The notes under the pieces: model-generated
What the model saw: the letters and a program-made list of their open reading frames with translations, nothing else
What the model was told of the DNA's origin: nothing
Databases searched by the model: none
Translations under genes and position numbers: made by a program
DNA from: DATDCV01 sp036524155
GTDB lineage: Bacteria > Verrucomicrobiota > Verrucomicrobiia > Limisphaerales > UBA8199
Assembly: GCA_036524155.1 (NCBI GenBank)
Contig: DATDCV010000552.1
Location: 1 to 20,051, forward strand
Length of the DNA: 20,051 nucleotides
Direction of reading: 5' to 3'
Part shown: positions 7,013 to 14,927 of the stretch, piece after piece
Numbering within the stretch: the first letter of the stretch is position 1
How the letters are laid out: every line of letters begins with the position of its first letter

Positions 7013-7169
7013 GGGAAATGAATTCAGCGTCACGGGAGCGGTTGAATAGGCAGCAGTTTTCATTGTTTTTCAAACAAAAATGCCAACCTCACTTGGACAA
7101 ATGCTGTCCCACCACAAAAATTGTTTTAGCCGCGAAAGAGCAGAAAGCCGTTGGTTTTCAGTTGAACGG

Positions 7170-7202
7170 GCATCTGCCCCGGTTTTCGATCCGGGGTGAT
7201 GC
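7170..7202 (-). terminator. Hairpin downstream of the DUF885 gene, possible terminator
   Basis: Stem GCATC(TG)CCCCGG pairs with CCGGGG(T)GATGC around an 8-nt loop, 24 bp beyond the stop codon of the DUF885 gene. No strong U-tract follows on the minus strand, so intrinsic termination is uncertain. Confidence 0.35.
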
Positions 7203-7225
7203 TGGAGGCAGGCAGAATGCCGGTC

Positions 7226-9001
7226 TTACAGCACGTTGGGCCAGGAGGCGGGATCTTTGAGCAGGCACTCGCGCAAGAGGCGGATGGGAGGGGCACCGTG
7301 ACGGAGGAGTTCGTCATGGAATTTGCGGAGCGAGAAATTGGCCCCTTCCTGTTTGCGGTAGTCGTCGCGGAGCTTGAGGATCTCGAGCTTGCCGAGGGTG
7401 TAGTAGAGATACTCGGGATCGTAGGCGCCGCGGATGGCTTCCTGGCGGGCGGGTTTCGCCTCGTAATAACAGTTGTCCTGAAAGAATTTCGTTGCTTCAT
7501 CGATGGTCATGCCCTGGCAGTGCATTTTAACGGAAACGCACAACCGACAGAGGCGAAGGAGTGCTTCATCGGTTTGGGCAAGACGGTACTTGGCCGCGCG
7601 GATGCGGCCCTGGGCGTCGTTCCCGGAAGCGCCAGGGGCGCCGAAGCCTTCATCCACCATCATCTGCTCGGCGTAATGGGCCCAGCCTTCGGTGAACGCG
7701 TAGCTGGTAAAGATCTTTTCAAGACGGTTCGCAGGCGAAGCCTGGAGACAGAGGAACTGGACGTAGTGACCGGGATAAGCTTCGTGGGTTGAGACGATAT
7801 CGGTCGTGTAGTAGTTGAAGGCGGTGAGCCATTCTTCGGTCTGGCGCGGGGTCCAGTCCGGCTCCGGGGGCGTGACATAGTAATAGGCCTCCGTGGCTCT
7901 CTTTTCGAAGACGCCCGGCGAGTCCATCGAGGCAAAACTGGTGGCGCGCATGTATTGAGGAGTCTCCGCGACCTGCGCGCGGACGCGTGACGGCAACGTG
8001 AGGATCTGGTGGTCCACGAGGAATTGCCGGATGTTTTCGAGATCCCTGGCGGTGTCCGGGATCAGGTTCTTAGCGGTCGGGTGATCATGTTGGATCTGCT
8101 GGAAAACCTCGATTGGCTTCTTGGCCGGGTCGACTATGGCCGCTGCTTCAGCAAACACGCGCTGCTTTTCATGCAGCTCGCGCATCCCAATTTCAAGGAT
8201 GCGCTCCGGCGAAATGTCGACTAATTCGCCGTATTCGAGCATCTGGACATATTTATCACGGCCGAGCGCATAGTCCTCGGTCGCTTTAGGCAGCTTTTCG
8301 GTTTTGAGCCAGGTGACAAAGTCGCGGAGCTCGGCGATAGCGCAACGGTTGGTTGAATCAAATTCCGCCATGAGGTTCTCATTCCTGAAGTTCCTTAAGG
8401 CCTCCACCAGGTCTTTATTGAGAAAGTCAGCCAAACCGCCGGCCTGTTCGATGGCAGTCTCAATGAAGGGCCGGGGGAGCGACTCGGCGAGGTTCGCCCG
8501 CGCGGCAGCGAACAGCCGCGGCGCCTGGCCGAGAATGACGATGATCGAGCGCACTCGATTTTCGAGGGGAGCAAAGTTGCGTTTGATATAGATATTTACG
8601 TCGAGCGCTCCGGCGTAGGCCATCGGGTTCCGGGTGAAGGACTGGATTTGTTCGAAGCCGAAGATCTCGCGCTGAATGGACGCGCGGAGGAGTCGGTAAT
8701 CATAAGAAGCGCGGGTGCCAAGTTGATCGGTTTGCAGATTCGCGAGGCGCTGCTCGAACGTTTTTAGCCGGGCGAGCTCTGACTGGAGCGAAGGCCGGCT
8801 GTAGTCCGTCAGTTTCCCGTCGTACTCGTGCAAGCCGAGCGCGGTCCCGGTCTGAGGGCGCCAGTCAAGATAGCCGGAGATGTAATCGGCTGAGAGCCGC
8901 CGGAAAACGCCGTCTGCTGCCGAAGATGTCTCCCGCCCACCATCGGGTACGGTGGCGCAGCCGAACAGCAGGAAGAGTGGAACCAGGCACAGTGTTCGCA
9001 T
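7226..9001 (-). CDS. DUF885 family lipoprotein, putative zinc metallopeptidase
   Basis: 591 residues. The N terminus MRTLCLVPLFLLFGC is a lipoprotein signal with a lipobox ending at C15, so the mature protein should be membrane-anchored and exported. The body matches DUF885 (PF05960) throughout. It has an N-terminal helical region (DYISGYLDWRPQTGTALGLHEYDG) and the gluzincin-like motif HEAYPGH at residues 406-412. The downstream 'TEGWAHYAEQM' near residue 440 supplies a probable third zinc ligand (Glu). The C terminus (LRKFHDELLRHGAPPI) is typical. Family members are thought to be peptidases, but substrates are mostly unknown. It is divergent from the SNF2 gene (151-bp gap) and shows no operon partner. 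The start is chosen because the signal peptide begins directly there. Confidence 0.88.
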   Translation of the reverse strand: MRTLCLVPLFLLFGCATVPDGGRETSSAADGVFRRLSADYISGYLDWRPQTGTALGLHEYDGKLTDYSRPSLQSELARLKTFEQRLANLQTDQLGTRASYDYRLLRASIQREIFGFEQIQSFTRNPMAYAGALDVNIYIKRNFAPLENRVRSIIVILGQAPRLFAAARANLAESLPRPFIETAIEQAGGLADFLNKDLVEALRNFRNENLMAEFDSTNRCAIAELRDFVTWLKTEKLPKATEDYALGRDKYVQMLEYGELVDISPERILEIGMRELHEKQRVFAEAAAIVDPAKKPIEVFQQIQHDHPTAKNLIPDTARDLENIRQFLVDHQILTLPSRVRAQVAETPQYMRATSFASMDSPGVFEKRATEAYYYVTPPEPDWTPRQTEEWLTAFNYYTTDIVSTHEAYPGHYVQFLCLQASPANRLEKIFTSYAFTEGWAHYAEQMMVDEGFGAPGASGNDAQGRIRAAKYRLAQTDEALLRLCRLCVSVKMHCQGMTIDEATKFFQDNCYYEAKPARQEAIRGAYDPEYLYYTLGKLEILKLRDDYRKQEGANFSLRKFHDELLRHGAPPIRLLRECLLKDPASWPNVL

Positions 9002-9152
9002 GGCTCAAGAGGTAGCTCGGAAACAGCGTTTTGAAAAATAAAAAGTCCGACAGGCATCTCAGCCGGAGTTTTTGTCAAGCTGCGCCCTTTACGTCAGGTG
9101 ACACGCATCCCGCTTGACGAGTTCGACAGATTGCGGTGAATTCTACCCAGCA
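9002..9152. other. Divergent intergenic region between the DUF885 and SNF2 genes
   Basis: The 151-bp gap must hold promoters for both directions. A TTGACA hexamer is present on the minus strand at 9078-9073, but no -10 lies at normal spacing. On the plus strand TTGACG (9114-9119) is followed after 17 bp by TGAATT (9137-9142), a weak candidate. No palindromic operator or hairpin stands out. Confidence 0.3.
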
Positions 9153-12086
9153 ATGCCGGACCCACCCCCGAGAGTTGATGAACTTGAAACGGCTTCCGCC
9201 GAACAGATGGTCTTTGCCTCAGAGCAGATCATACTGACAGTTACGTTGGATTTGGCGGCCGGGCTTTTTCGCTTCGAGTGGTCACGCGAGCGGGGTGAGA
9301 GCGTGGCGCGAGGGCGGATGTTCCCCTCGGAGCGAAGCGGCTTTGGCGGCGCCGTGTTGGATTTTGAGTTCGAGCTCGGTGGCACGATCGAGCGCGACTT
9401 CTGTAATGAGTGGGCTCCCTCGAGCCGTGCGCTGTTGAACCGCATCCGGAGGCGGCTGCCGCTGGCTCCGGGCGCTTTGCGGATAGGAATGCTGTCCGAC
9501 AGAAACCTGGGGATGGCCATACCTGGGAAGTGGCTGCCTTTCTCCACGGCGGCGGGCGAAGATCCGTGGAGGTGGCTGGCTCGAGAAATCCAACAGTTTT
9601 CTCGTTGCCTGCAAACGCGCCTGGTGACAGCGGGCTTGCCAGCCACACGCGGCCAACACGCGCTCTACCTTTTGGCATGTTTTTTGTTGAAGGTCGTGCC
9701 CGAAAGGGCCGCTCCCGTCACGCCGGAAGTCGGGCGATCCCTCCTCGATCTCCGGGTCACCTTCAATCCGATTGAGATGTCGACTGAGTTTGAGTGGACC
9801 CACCCACGAACCCGCCAAGTGGCCGCCCGCGCCCGCGTCCACGGAAGCGGCCCCGATCAGTTGCGCTGGGAGTTGGAAACCGAGGGCCGGCGTGAACCGG
9901 GACTGACGACGCATCACCGCAACGCAATTCGCGAGGCCTTGGCACGGTGGCTCGAACGTTTCCCAACAAACCGAGGCGGCGTGGCCGGGTTTTGGGTCAA
10001 ACGAATCGGCTTGGACGGGAAACCTGTAACCGAGGCAGAAGCTCCCTTTGCCGCCGATGAGTCGCCCTATGCGTGGATCGAAGACAACCTCGTGGCGATG
10101 GCCCAGGAGAGCCGGTCCCTGGTGTCTCCGATCGACCCGTTTCTCACGGATGCCGGGATCCCAATATTCTCCGACTTTGAACGGTATGAACGCCACCTGC
10201 GCCGCAAGGAACAAAAGCGGGCTGAGGAAGAAGCGCGCCGCCGTGCCATCCTGGCGCGCAGAGAGACGGAACGGCTTGCGCGCGCACAGCTCAAAGAAGG
10301 TGGCCGTGCGGGCGCCAAACTGGCCACGCAAAGCGCCGGCCCCAGGACGGTTCCGGCCCCGGCGACGACAGCGCGTCTCCCTTTGCCTCCGGTCCGAATT
10401 CATCTTGAGATGCCGCAACTGTCGTTCCAGGAAACGGTGTTCCCGGTCGCAGAACTGGGAGGCTATTGGCTGCGGGAGCGCGCCGCCCTGTGGTGGGTCT
10501 CCAACCAGTCAGACGACCTGCTCTCGCTGCCTTATTGCCGAATCGAGCGCCTCGATTACCAGATACGGGCTGCGTTGCGTGTGCTGGGTCCTCTGCGGGG
10601 CCGGGCCTTGCTGTCGGATGAAGTGGGCCTGGGCAAAACCATTGAGGCGGGGCTGGTGATCAAAGAACTGCTCACCCGGGGTATGGTTAACCGGTTCCTG
10701 GTGCTCACCGTCCCTTCGCTGGTCGACCAGTGGGAGGAAGAGCTGAGTGACAAGTTCGGGCTGGACACAGTTACGACCAACCAATCCCAGGCCCGCGCGG
10801 ACCTCCAGACGTTCTGGACCGGCAATACGGGCATTGTGGCGAGCCTGCACACTCTGAAGCAACCGGCTCACCTGGAATGCGCCCGCCAGGTGCAGTGGGA
10901 TATTCTGATCGTGGATGAAGCGCACTATTTGCGCAACCGGGACTCTCAGGCCTGGCAGGCGGTCAACGCGCTTTCGCGCCAATTCCTGCTGTTGCTCACC
11001 GCGACCCCGGTCCAAAACTCCCTCGAAGAACTTTATAACCTGGTCACACTGCTCCAGCCCGGTCAACTGCCGACTCCAAAAGAGTTCCGCGCCCGTTTTC
11101 TCAATCCGAAGCGCCCGCGGCAACCTCGCGAACCGGAAGAGTTGCGCCGTTTGTTGGGCCAGGTAATGATCCGCAACACGCGCGCGAATGCCGGCGTGCA
11201 ACTGCCGCCGCGCCGGGCGGAAACGGTGTCTTTTGCGCCGGACGCAGAGGAACAGGCATTCTGGAAGGCCTGGGAGGCGGAGTTCCGGGCCGGCCTCGGG
11301 AAACTCAACCGGAGTGAAGCCAGCCTCTGGGGCCGCCTGATACTTCAAAGCGCCGGCAGCAGCCCGGCCGCCTGGCGAAGCTCCCTGGCTAAGTTTCCCC
11401 AGCAGGAACTCGCCGCCGCCTGGCGCGAACAAGCCCCGTTGGCAGCCAGTTGGCAGCGAAAATGCCAACTGCTCTCGCCCCTCACGCGCGGTGAAGGTGG
11501 AGTAGTCGTCTTTACCCAGTTTTTGGAAACACAAGCGTCCCTGGCGGATTTCCTGCGCGGTGAAAAGGTCCCGACGTTTGTGATTAACGGGTCGACACCG
11601 GCGGCAAATCGCCAACCCATCACGGAGGAATTTCGGCAGCACAGCGGCGCGCTATTGCTGACGCACAGCGGCACGGAGGGCCGAAATCTCCAGTTCTGCC
11701 ACCGCCTGGTAAACTTCGACCTGCCCTGGAACCCGATGGAAATCGAGCAGCGCATCGGCCGCCTCCACCGCTTGGGACAACAGCACCCGGTGCGTATCTA
11801 CAATTTTGTGCAATCCGGCACCCTGCAGGAACACCTGCTGCAGATCCTCCAGGAGAAACTGAATCTCTTCGAGTTGGTGGTGGGTGAGACCGGGTTGGTG
11901 CTGGGCGATAATTTCAGCAGCGATGAGTTTGCGGAAGAGATCCTGCGGCGGTGGCGTGAGAGCGAGGGCTGCGTCGCCGAGGCCTTCGCCACCCTCGGCG
12001 AACAACTGGCGGCAGCTCGCGACAGCTACGGCGAAGTCAAGAAACTGGACGAAACACTGTTCGCAAAGGATTACGAGTCTGTTTGA
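9153..12086 (+). CDS. RapA/HepA-like SNF2-family helicase with duplicated N-terminal region
   Basis: 977 residues from the ATG at 9153; a TTG 39 bp upstream is in frame but gives an unconserved-looking extension. Residues 1-340 contain two related blocks: 29-166 with FEWSRERGESVARGR and PFSTAAGEDPWRWL, and 199-338 with FEWTHPRTRQVAARAR and PFAADESPYAWI. A charged coiled coil follows (about 340-388). The SNF2 ATPase has Walker A DEVGLGKTIEAG (489-500, K495), DEAH at 588-591, LLTATPVQN (motif III) and a C-terminal helicase lobe with FTQFLE, TEGRNLQFC and QRIGRLHRLGQ (motif VI, about 867-877). DEVGLGKT and the overall order are typical of RapA-type ATPases that remodel protein-nucleic acid complexes. 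The next gene starts 2 bp after the stop, so it heads a coupled operon. The N-terminal duplication is not a domain I recognise and may determine the target. Confidence 0.92.
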   Translation: MPDPPPRVDELETASAEQMVFASEQIILTVTLDLAAGLFRFEWSRERGESVARGRMFPSERSGFGGAVLDFEFELGGTIERDFCNEWAPSSRALLNRIRRRLPLAPGALRIGMLSDRNLGMAIPGKWLPFSTAAGEDPWRWLAREIQQFSRCLQTRLVTAGLPATRGQHALYLLACFLLKVVPERAAPVTPEVGRSLLDLRVTFNPIEMSTEFEWTHPRTRQVAARARVHGSGPDQLRWELETEGRREPGLTTHHRNAIREALARWLERFPTNRGGVAGFWVKRIGLDGKPVTEAEAPFAADESPYAWIEDNLVAMAQESRSLVSPIDPFLTDAGIPIFSDFERYERHLRRKEQKRAEEEARRRAILARRETERLARAQLKEGGRAGAKLATQSAGPRTVPAPATTARLPLPPVRIHLEMPQLSFQETVFPVAELGGYWLRERAALWWVSNQSDDLLSLPYCRIERLDYQIRAALRVLGPLRGRALLSDEVGLGKTIEAGLVIKELLTRGMVNRFLVLTVPSLVDQWEEELSDKFGLDTVTTNQSQARADLQTFWTGNTGIVASLHTLKQPAHLECARQVQWDILIVDEAHYLRNRDSQAWQAVNALSRQFLLLLTATPVQNSLEELYNLVTLLQPGQLPTPKEFRARFLNPKRPRQPREPEELRRLLGQVMIRNTRANAGVQLPPRRAETVSFAPDAEEQAFWKAWEAEFRAGLGKLNRSEASLWGRLILQSAGSSPAAWRSSLAKFPQQELAAAWREQAPLAASWQRKCQLLSPLTRGEGGVVVFTQFLETQASLADFLRGEKVPTFVINGSTPAANRQPITEEFRQHSGALLLTHSGTEGRNLQFCHRLVNFDLPWNPMEIEQRIGRLHRLGQQHPVRIYNFVQSGTLQEHLLQILQEKLNLFELVVGETGLVLGDNFSSDEFAEEILRRWRESEGCVAEAFATLGEQLAAARDSYGEVKKLDETLFAKDYESV

Positions 12087-12088
12087 AT

Positions 12089-12490
12089 ATGCTCAATATG
12101 AACGGCGATACCCCCAACCTGGATGTGCTGCAAAACCTTGAGGCGAGCGTCGTGAGGATCTGGCGCGCCCACCCGGAAATGACGGATTACGTGGCGCTCC
12201 GCGCCTACGAAGCCGCGTTTCAGCATTACCGAAGCGAACTCCGCGGCGCCACGCCAAAACCCTCCGCCCTGAGGGGCCTGGATGGCGAAACGTTCGAGGC
12301 GGTGAAAGCCATGTGTGAGTTCCGGCTGGGCCGCAGCGTCGGGAACAGCGACGCAGCAAAATCGATCCCGCCTGTTGCTCTTGACGTCATCGTTGACTGT
12401 CTGCGGAAACTCGGGAAGTCCGTCGAACACAACACCAAAACAGGAGGCAGGAAAGGTTACCTGACTTTCATCGACAGGTTCCTGCCGTGA
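12089..12490 (+). CDS. Small helical protein of the SNF2 cassette, unknown function
   Basis: 133 residues from the ATG at 12089, two bases after the helicase stop codon; the in-frame ATG at 12101 is an alternative start. I do not recognise a family. The sequence is predicted mostly helical (LDVLQNLEASVVRIWRAHPEM, DYVALRAYEAAFQHYRSEL, ETFEAVKAMCEFRLG). It ends in a basic, Gly-containing tail (KTGGRKGYLTFIDRFLP). There are no Cys/His clusters, no transmembrane segment and no signal peptide, so it is probably a cytoplasmic partner of the neighbouring helicase. Its stop overlaps the next start as GTGA (12487-12490), a sign of translational coupling. The position is the only functional hint. Confidence 0.8.
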   Translation: MLNMNGDTPNLDVLQNLEASVVRIWRAHPEMTDYVALRAYEAAFQHYRSELRGATPKPSALRGLDGETFEAVKAMCEFRLGRSVGNSDAAKSIPPVALDVIVDCLRKLGKSVEHNTKTGGRKGYLTFIDRFLP

Positions 12491-13503
12491 AACTCGAGCG
12501 GCTAAGCTACGATCCGGGCGCCGCCCTGGACTTTTACGAGCAGGGGCTGACACACCTGGGGGCCCTGTGCGAACGTACCTGGCACGACCGCCTCGAGGTG
12601 CTCGCGGAAGGCCTTGCCGCCTCGCTCTGGAATCGGCAGGGGGAAATGCACTCCGGCGAACTCCACTTTGCGCCCGCGGACACAAAGGCGGCGCGGGACG
12701 CTTCCCGCGAGGTCTTCCCGGGTTGCCCGCTGACCTTTCGTCTGGCCGAGGCGCAGCGGCCTTCACCGCTCTCTCTGGATCGCTTGGTTCTCGCAGCCAG
12801 CTCGGCCGTCGCGCCGGAACTGCCGGTCGCGGAAAAGTTGTGGTGCAACCAGTACCCGGGAACCGGCCGTTGGCGCCTCGTCAAACCGTTCGTCGCCGAC
12901 TTTCATTTCTCGTTGCTCGCCTTGATCCGTTGTGAAGTGCAGGCCATCGACCAGCATTGGTCGCTCCACCGCGTCGCGGTAACTCTCCCCGGCGGCGAAC
13001 CGGACGAGGATTTGGCGCGGCAACTCAATTTCGCCTCTGTCGAACCGAATCCACAGCCGGAGCCGGTGTGGCCGAAACCGGATCCCGTCCAATGGCGACT
13101 GTGGCTGCAGGCGGCTCTTGAGCCCGACCTGATGGCCGAGTTGCGCGGCATCCGGACCCGGCAGGAAAACAGCCTCAAGCGGGAACTGGAACGCGTTGAC
13201 GATTATTTCGACCAGTACGAGCGGGAGTTAACGGAGCGCGGCAGGCGCAGTTCAAAAGAAGGTGTGAAGCATAGGACCGAGGATCGCCTCGCGGCGGCAA
13301 AAGCCGAGCATGCGCGACGTCGGGCGGACCAGGTAGCGCGCCATGAAATCCGCGTGCACCCCCACCTCGAGGCAGTTCTGCTGATTGCGGAGCCTGCGTG
13401 GCGCGCCGAGCTGCACATCGAGCGCAGCCGCCAGTCGGCGGAGCTCCCGGCCTGGTACGTTCCTCGCGCCCGGCGGTGGCATTGTGACAGTCCGATCTTG
13501 TGA
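12487..13503 (+). CDS. Coiled-coil protein of the SNF2 cassette, unknown function
   Basis: 338 residues starting at a GTG that overlaps the previous stop (GTGA). No family is recognised. The N-terminal half is mixed alpha/beta and Trp-rich (WHDRLEVLAEGLAASLW, WCNQYPGTGRWRLVKPF). Residues about 205-300 form a long charged helix likely to be a coiled coil (ELERVDDYFDQYERELTE, AAAKAEHARRRADQ). A short strand block follows (IRVHPHLEAVLLIAEPAWRAELHI). Coiled coil followed by a 'V.P..E.VLLI..P' strand resembles, by impression only, extensions found at the C terminus of some SNF2 helicases. It could therefore be a split-off helicase subunit. It has no signal peptide. The next ORF can start at the overlapping GTGA (13500-13503). 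Confidence 0.8.
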   Translation: MKLERLSYDPGAALDFYEQGLTHLGALCERTWHDRLEVLAEGLAASLWNRQGEMHSGELHFAPADTKAARDASREVFPGCPLTFRLAEAQRPSPLSLDRLVLAASSAVAPELPVAEKLWCNQYPGTGRWRLVKPFVADFHFSLLALIRCEVQAIDQHWSLHRVAVTLPGGEPDEDLARQLNFASVEPNPQPEPVWPKPDPVQWRLWLQAALEPDLMAELRGIRTRQENSLKRELERVDDYFDQYERELTERGRRSSKEGVKHRTEDRLAAAKAEHARRRADQVARHEIRVHPHLEAVLLIAEPAWRAELHIERSRQSAELPAWYVPRARRWHCDSPIL

Positions 13504-13505
13504 TT

Positions 13506-14765
13506 ATGAGACCCCTAAGGATAGCCCTTGTGATCGTCCTCTGCGGTGTGCCGCTCTGGCAGCCAGCCGCGGAGGCTTCCGGCACAAACCAGTGGCAGGT
13601 CGGAACACCGATCGTCACCTATTGGGCCGGGCCGCCCATGAGCGATGCGGCTGTCCGGCAGATGGCGGAAGGCGGGTGGAATCTGGTTTGGTGCACCGAG
13701 AAAGATCTGGACCTTGTGCAACGCGCGGGCCTGCGGGCGCAACTTCAGGATTCGCTGCTGGCCCCCGCGACGCTCGATGATCCGGCGCAACGCGAAAAGC
13801 TGGATGCGCTGATCGAGCGCGTGCGTCGCCATCCCGCTCTTTACGCCTATTTCATCACGGACGAGCCGAACGCGGCTGCCTTTCCCGCGCTGGGCCGGTT
13901 GGTCGCTTACCTCCGCGCGCGCGACCCCCTGCACCTGGCCTACATCAACCTGTTCCCGACCTACGCAACCAACGAGCAACTGGGCAACAAGGGAGACACC
14001 GTGAACGCGTACGAGGACCACCTGCGCCAATTCGTCGCGGAAGTGAAACCGGCGCTGATCAGTTACGACCATTACCAGTTCACCACTACAGGCGATTCGG
14101 GCCAGTACTTCCTCAATCTCGGACTGATTCGCCGTGCCGCGCAAGACGCCGGGCTGCCGTTCCTGAACATCGTGCAGGCCTGCACGTGGGCGCCCTCGAT
14201 GCGCGTGCCCAAGGCCGACGAAATGCGCTACCTCGTCTACACGACGCTGGCCTATGGCGCGCAAGGCATTTCGTACTACGTCTATTGTCACCCGGGCCAC
14301 ACCGGAGGCATCGCCAATGCCGATGGCACTCCGACGCCGCTGTACGACGCTCTCACGGTCCTCAATCGGGAATTCGTCGCCATCGCCCGGGAACTGCAAC
14401 CGCTTCGCTCGGTGGGCGTTTACCAGGCCGGCATGCTCCCCCCGGGTGCCGAATCTCTCCCGAAGGACGCGGCCTTTGTTCCGGAATTTCCCGTCCTCAC
14501 AGCCAAGTATCAACCCCCGCAGCCGGTCAAGGGCGTACTGTTCGGTAATTTCGGTCCTTTGGAAGACCCCGGCCGAAGCGCCGCAACCACGCACTCTCTG
14601 GTGGTAAACCTGGATTACTCGACCGCAGTGACTCTGGAGGTTCGGGGCCCGGGGGTCTTGGAAGGATTCGACGCACGGTCGGTGCAATGGTTGCCGGCAA
14701 AGGGGCGGCGGATGGAACTGCGCCTGGCGCCTGGCGGAGGAAAACTGCTTCGGGTGCGCCGATAG
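13506..14765 (+). CDS. Secreted glycoside hydrolase-like (TIM-barrel) protein
   Basis: 419 residues from the ATG at 13506; a GTG at 13500 overlapping the preceding stop would add two residues. The N terminus MRPLRIALVIVLCGVPLW..AEA is a signal peptide. The body looks like a (beta/alpha)8 glycosidase: WNLVWCTEKDLDLV, then LYAYFITDEPN with an acidic pair (D121-E122, numbered from the GTG) at the place of a catalytic acid. VKPALISYDHYQF and YGAQGISYYVYCHPGH..DGTPTPLYDALTVLNREF also resemble the GH42-like barrel end. The C-terminal about 100 residues are beta-rich and close the domain (LVVNLDYSTAVTLEVRGPG). Substrate and exact family cannot be named. Its proximity to the SNF2 cassette may reflect co-transcription without functional linkage. 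The 3' end faces pyruvate kinase across a large hairpin. Confidence 0.75.
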   Translation: MRPLRIALVIVLCGVPLWQPAAEASGTNQWQVGTPIVTYWAGPPMSDAAVRQMAEGGWNLVWCTEKDLDLVQRAGLRAQLQDSLLAPATLDDPAQREKLDALIERVRRHPALYAYFITDEPNAAAFPALGRLVAYLRARDPLHLAYINLFPTYATNEQLGNKGDTVNAYEDHLRQFVAEVKPALISYDHYQFTTTGDSGQYFLNLGLIRRAAQDAGLPFLNIVQACTWAPSMRVPKADEMRYLVYTTLAYGAQGISYYVYCHPGHTGGIANADGTPTPLYDALTVLNREFVAIARELQPLRSVGVYQAGMLPPGAESLPKDAAFVPEFPVLTAKYQPPQPVKGVLFGNFGPLEDPGRSAATTHSLVVNLDYSTAVTLEVRGPGVLEGFDARSVQWLPAKGRRMELRLAPGGGKLLRVRR

Positions 14766-14770
14766 CCCGA

Positions 14771-14889
14771 TATTTCATGCATCCGGACCCGGAGCGCCGA
14801 CATGTTGTCGGCTTGTGCGGTCCGGGCGGGATAAGCCGACAACATGTCGGCGCTCCGGGTCGCCTCCCTCCCGTGCAAAGTATGAAATA
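14771..14889. repeat. Large nested inverted-repeat element between convergent genes
   Basis: Perfect 28-bp arms at 14787-14814 and 14833-14860 flank an 18-nt loop. Each arm itself contains the near-palindrome GCCGACATGTTGTCGGC (or its complement), so alternative folds are possible. An outer 8-bp pair, TATTTCAT (14771-14778) and ATGAAATA (14882-14889), extends the foldback. It lies between the 3' ends of the glycosidase-like gene and pyruvate kinase and could act as a bidirectional terminator. The structure resembles dispersed REP/MITE-like elements. Confidence 0.85.
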
Positions 14890-14927
14890 GCTGCGGCCGG
14901 CGACGGAACCGCCGAAGCGTCGATACC

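Noticed and set aside
9114..9152. TTG at 9114 as the SNF2 start
   Set aside because: The 13 extra residues (MTSSTDCGEFYPA) lack any domain signal, and the ATG at 9153 is a stronger start codon. The choice remains uncertain because no ribosome site is clear.
9282..11642. Long open frames on the minus strand opposite the SNF2 gene (9282-10418 and 10509-11642)
   Set aside because: They lie fully inside a gene with clear helicase motifs, encode Arg/Pro/Gln-rich sequence without recognisable domains, and are explained by GC-rich third codon positions.
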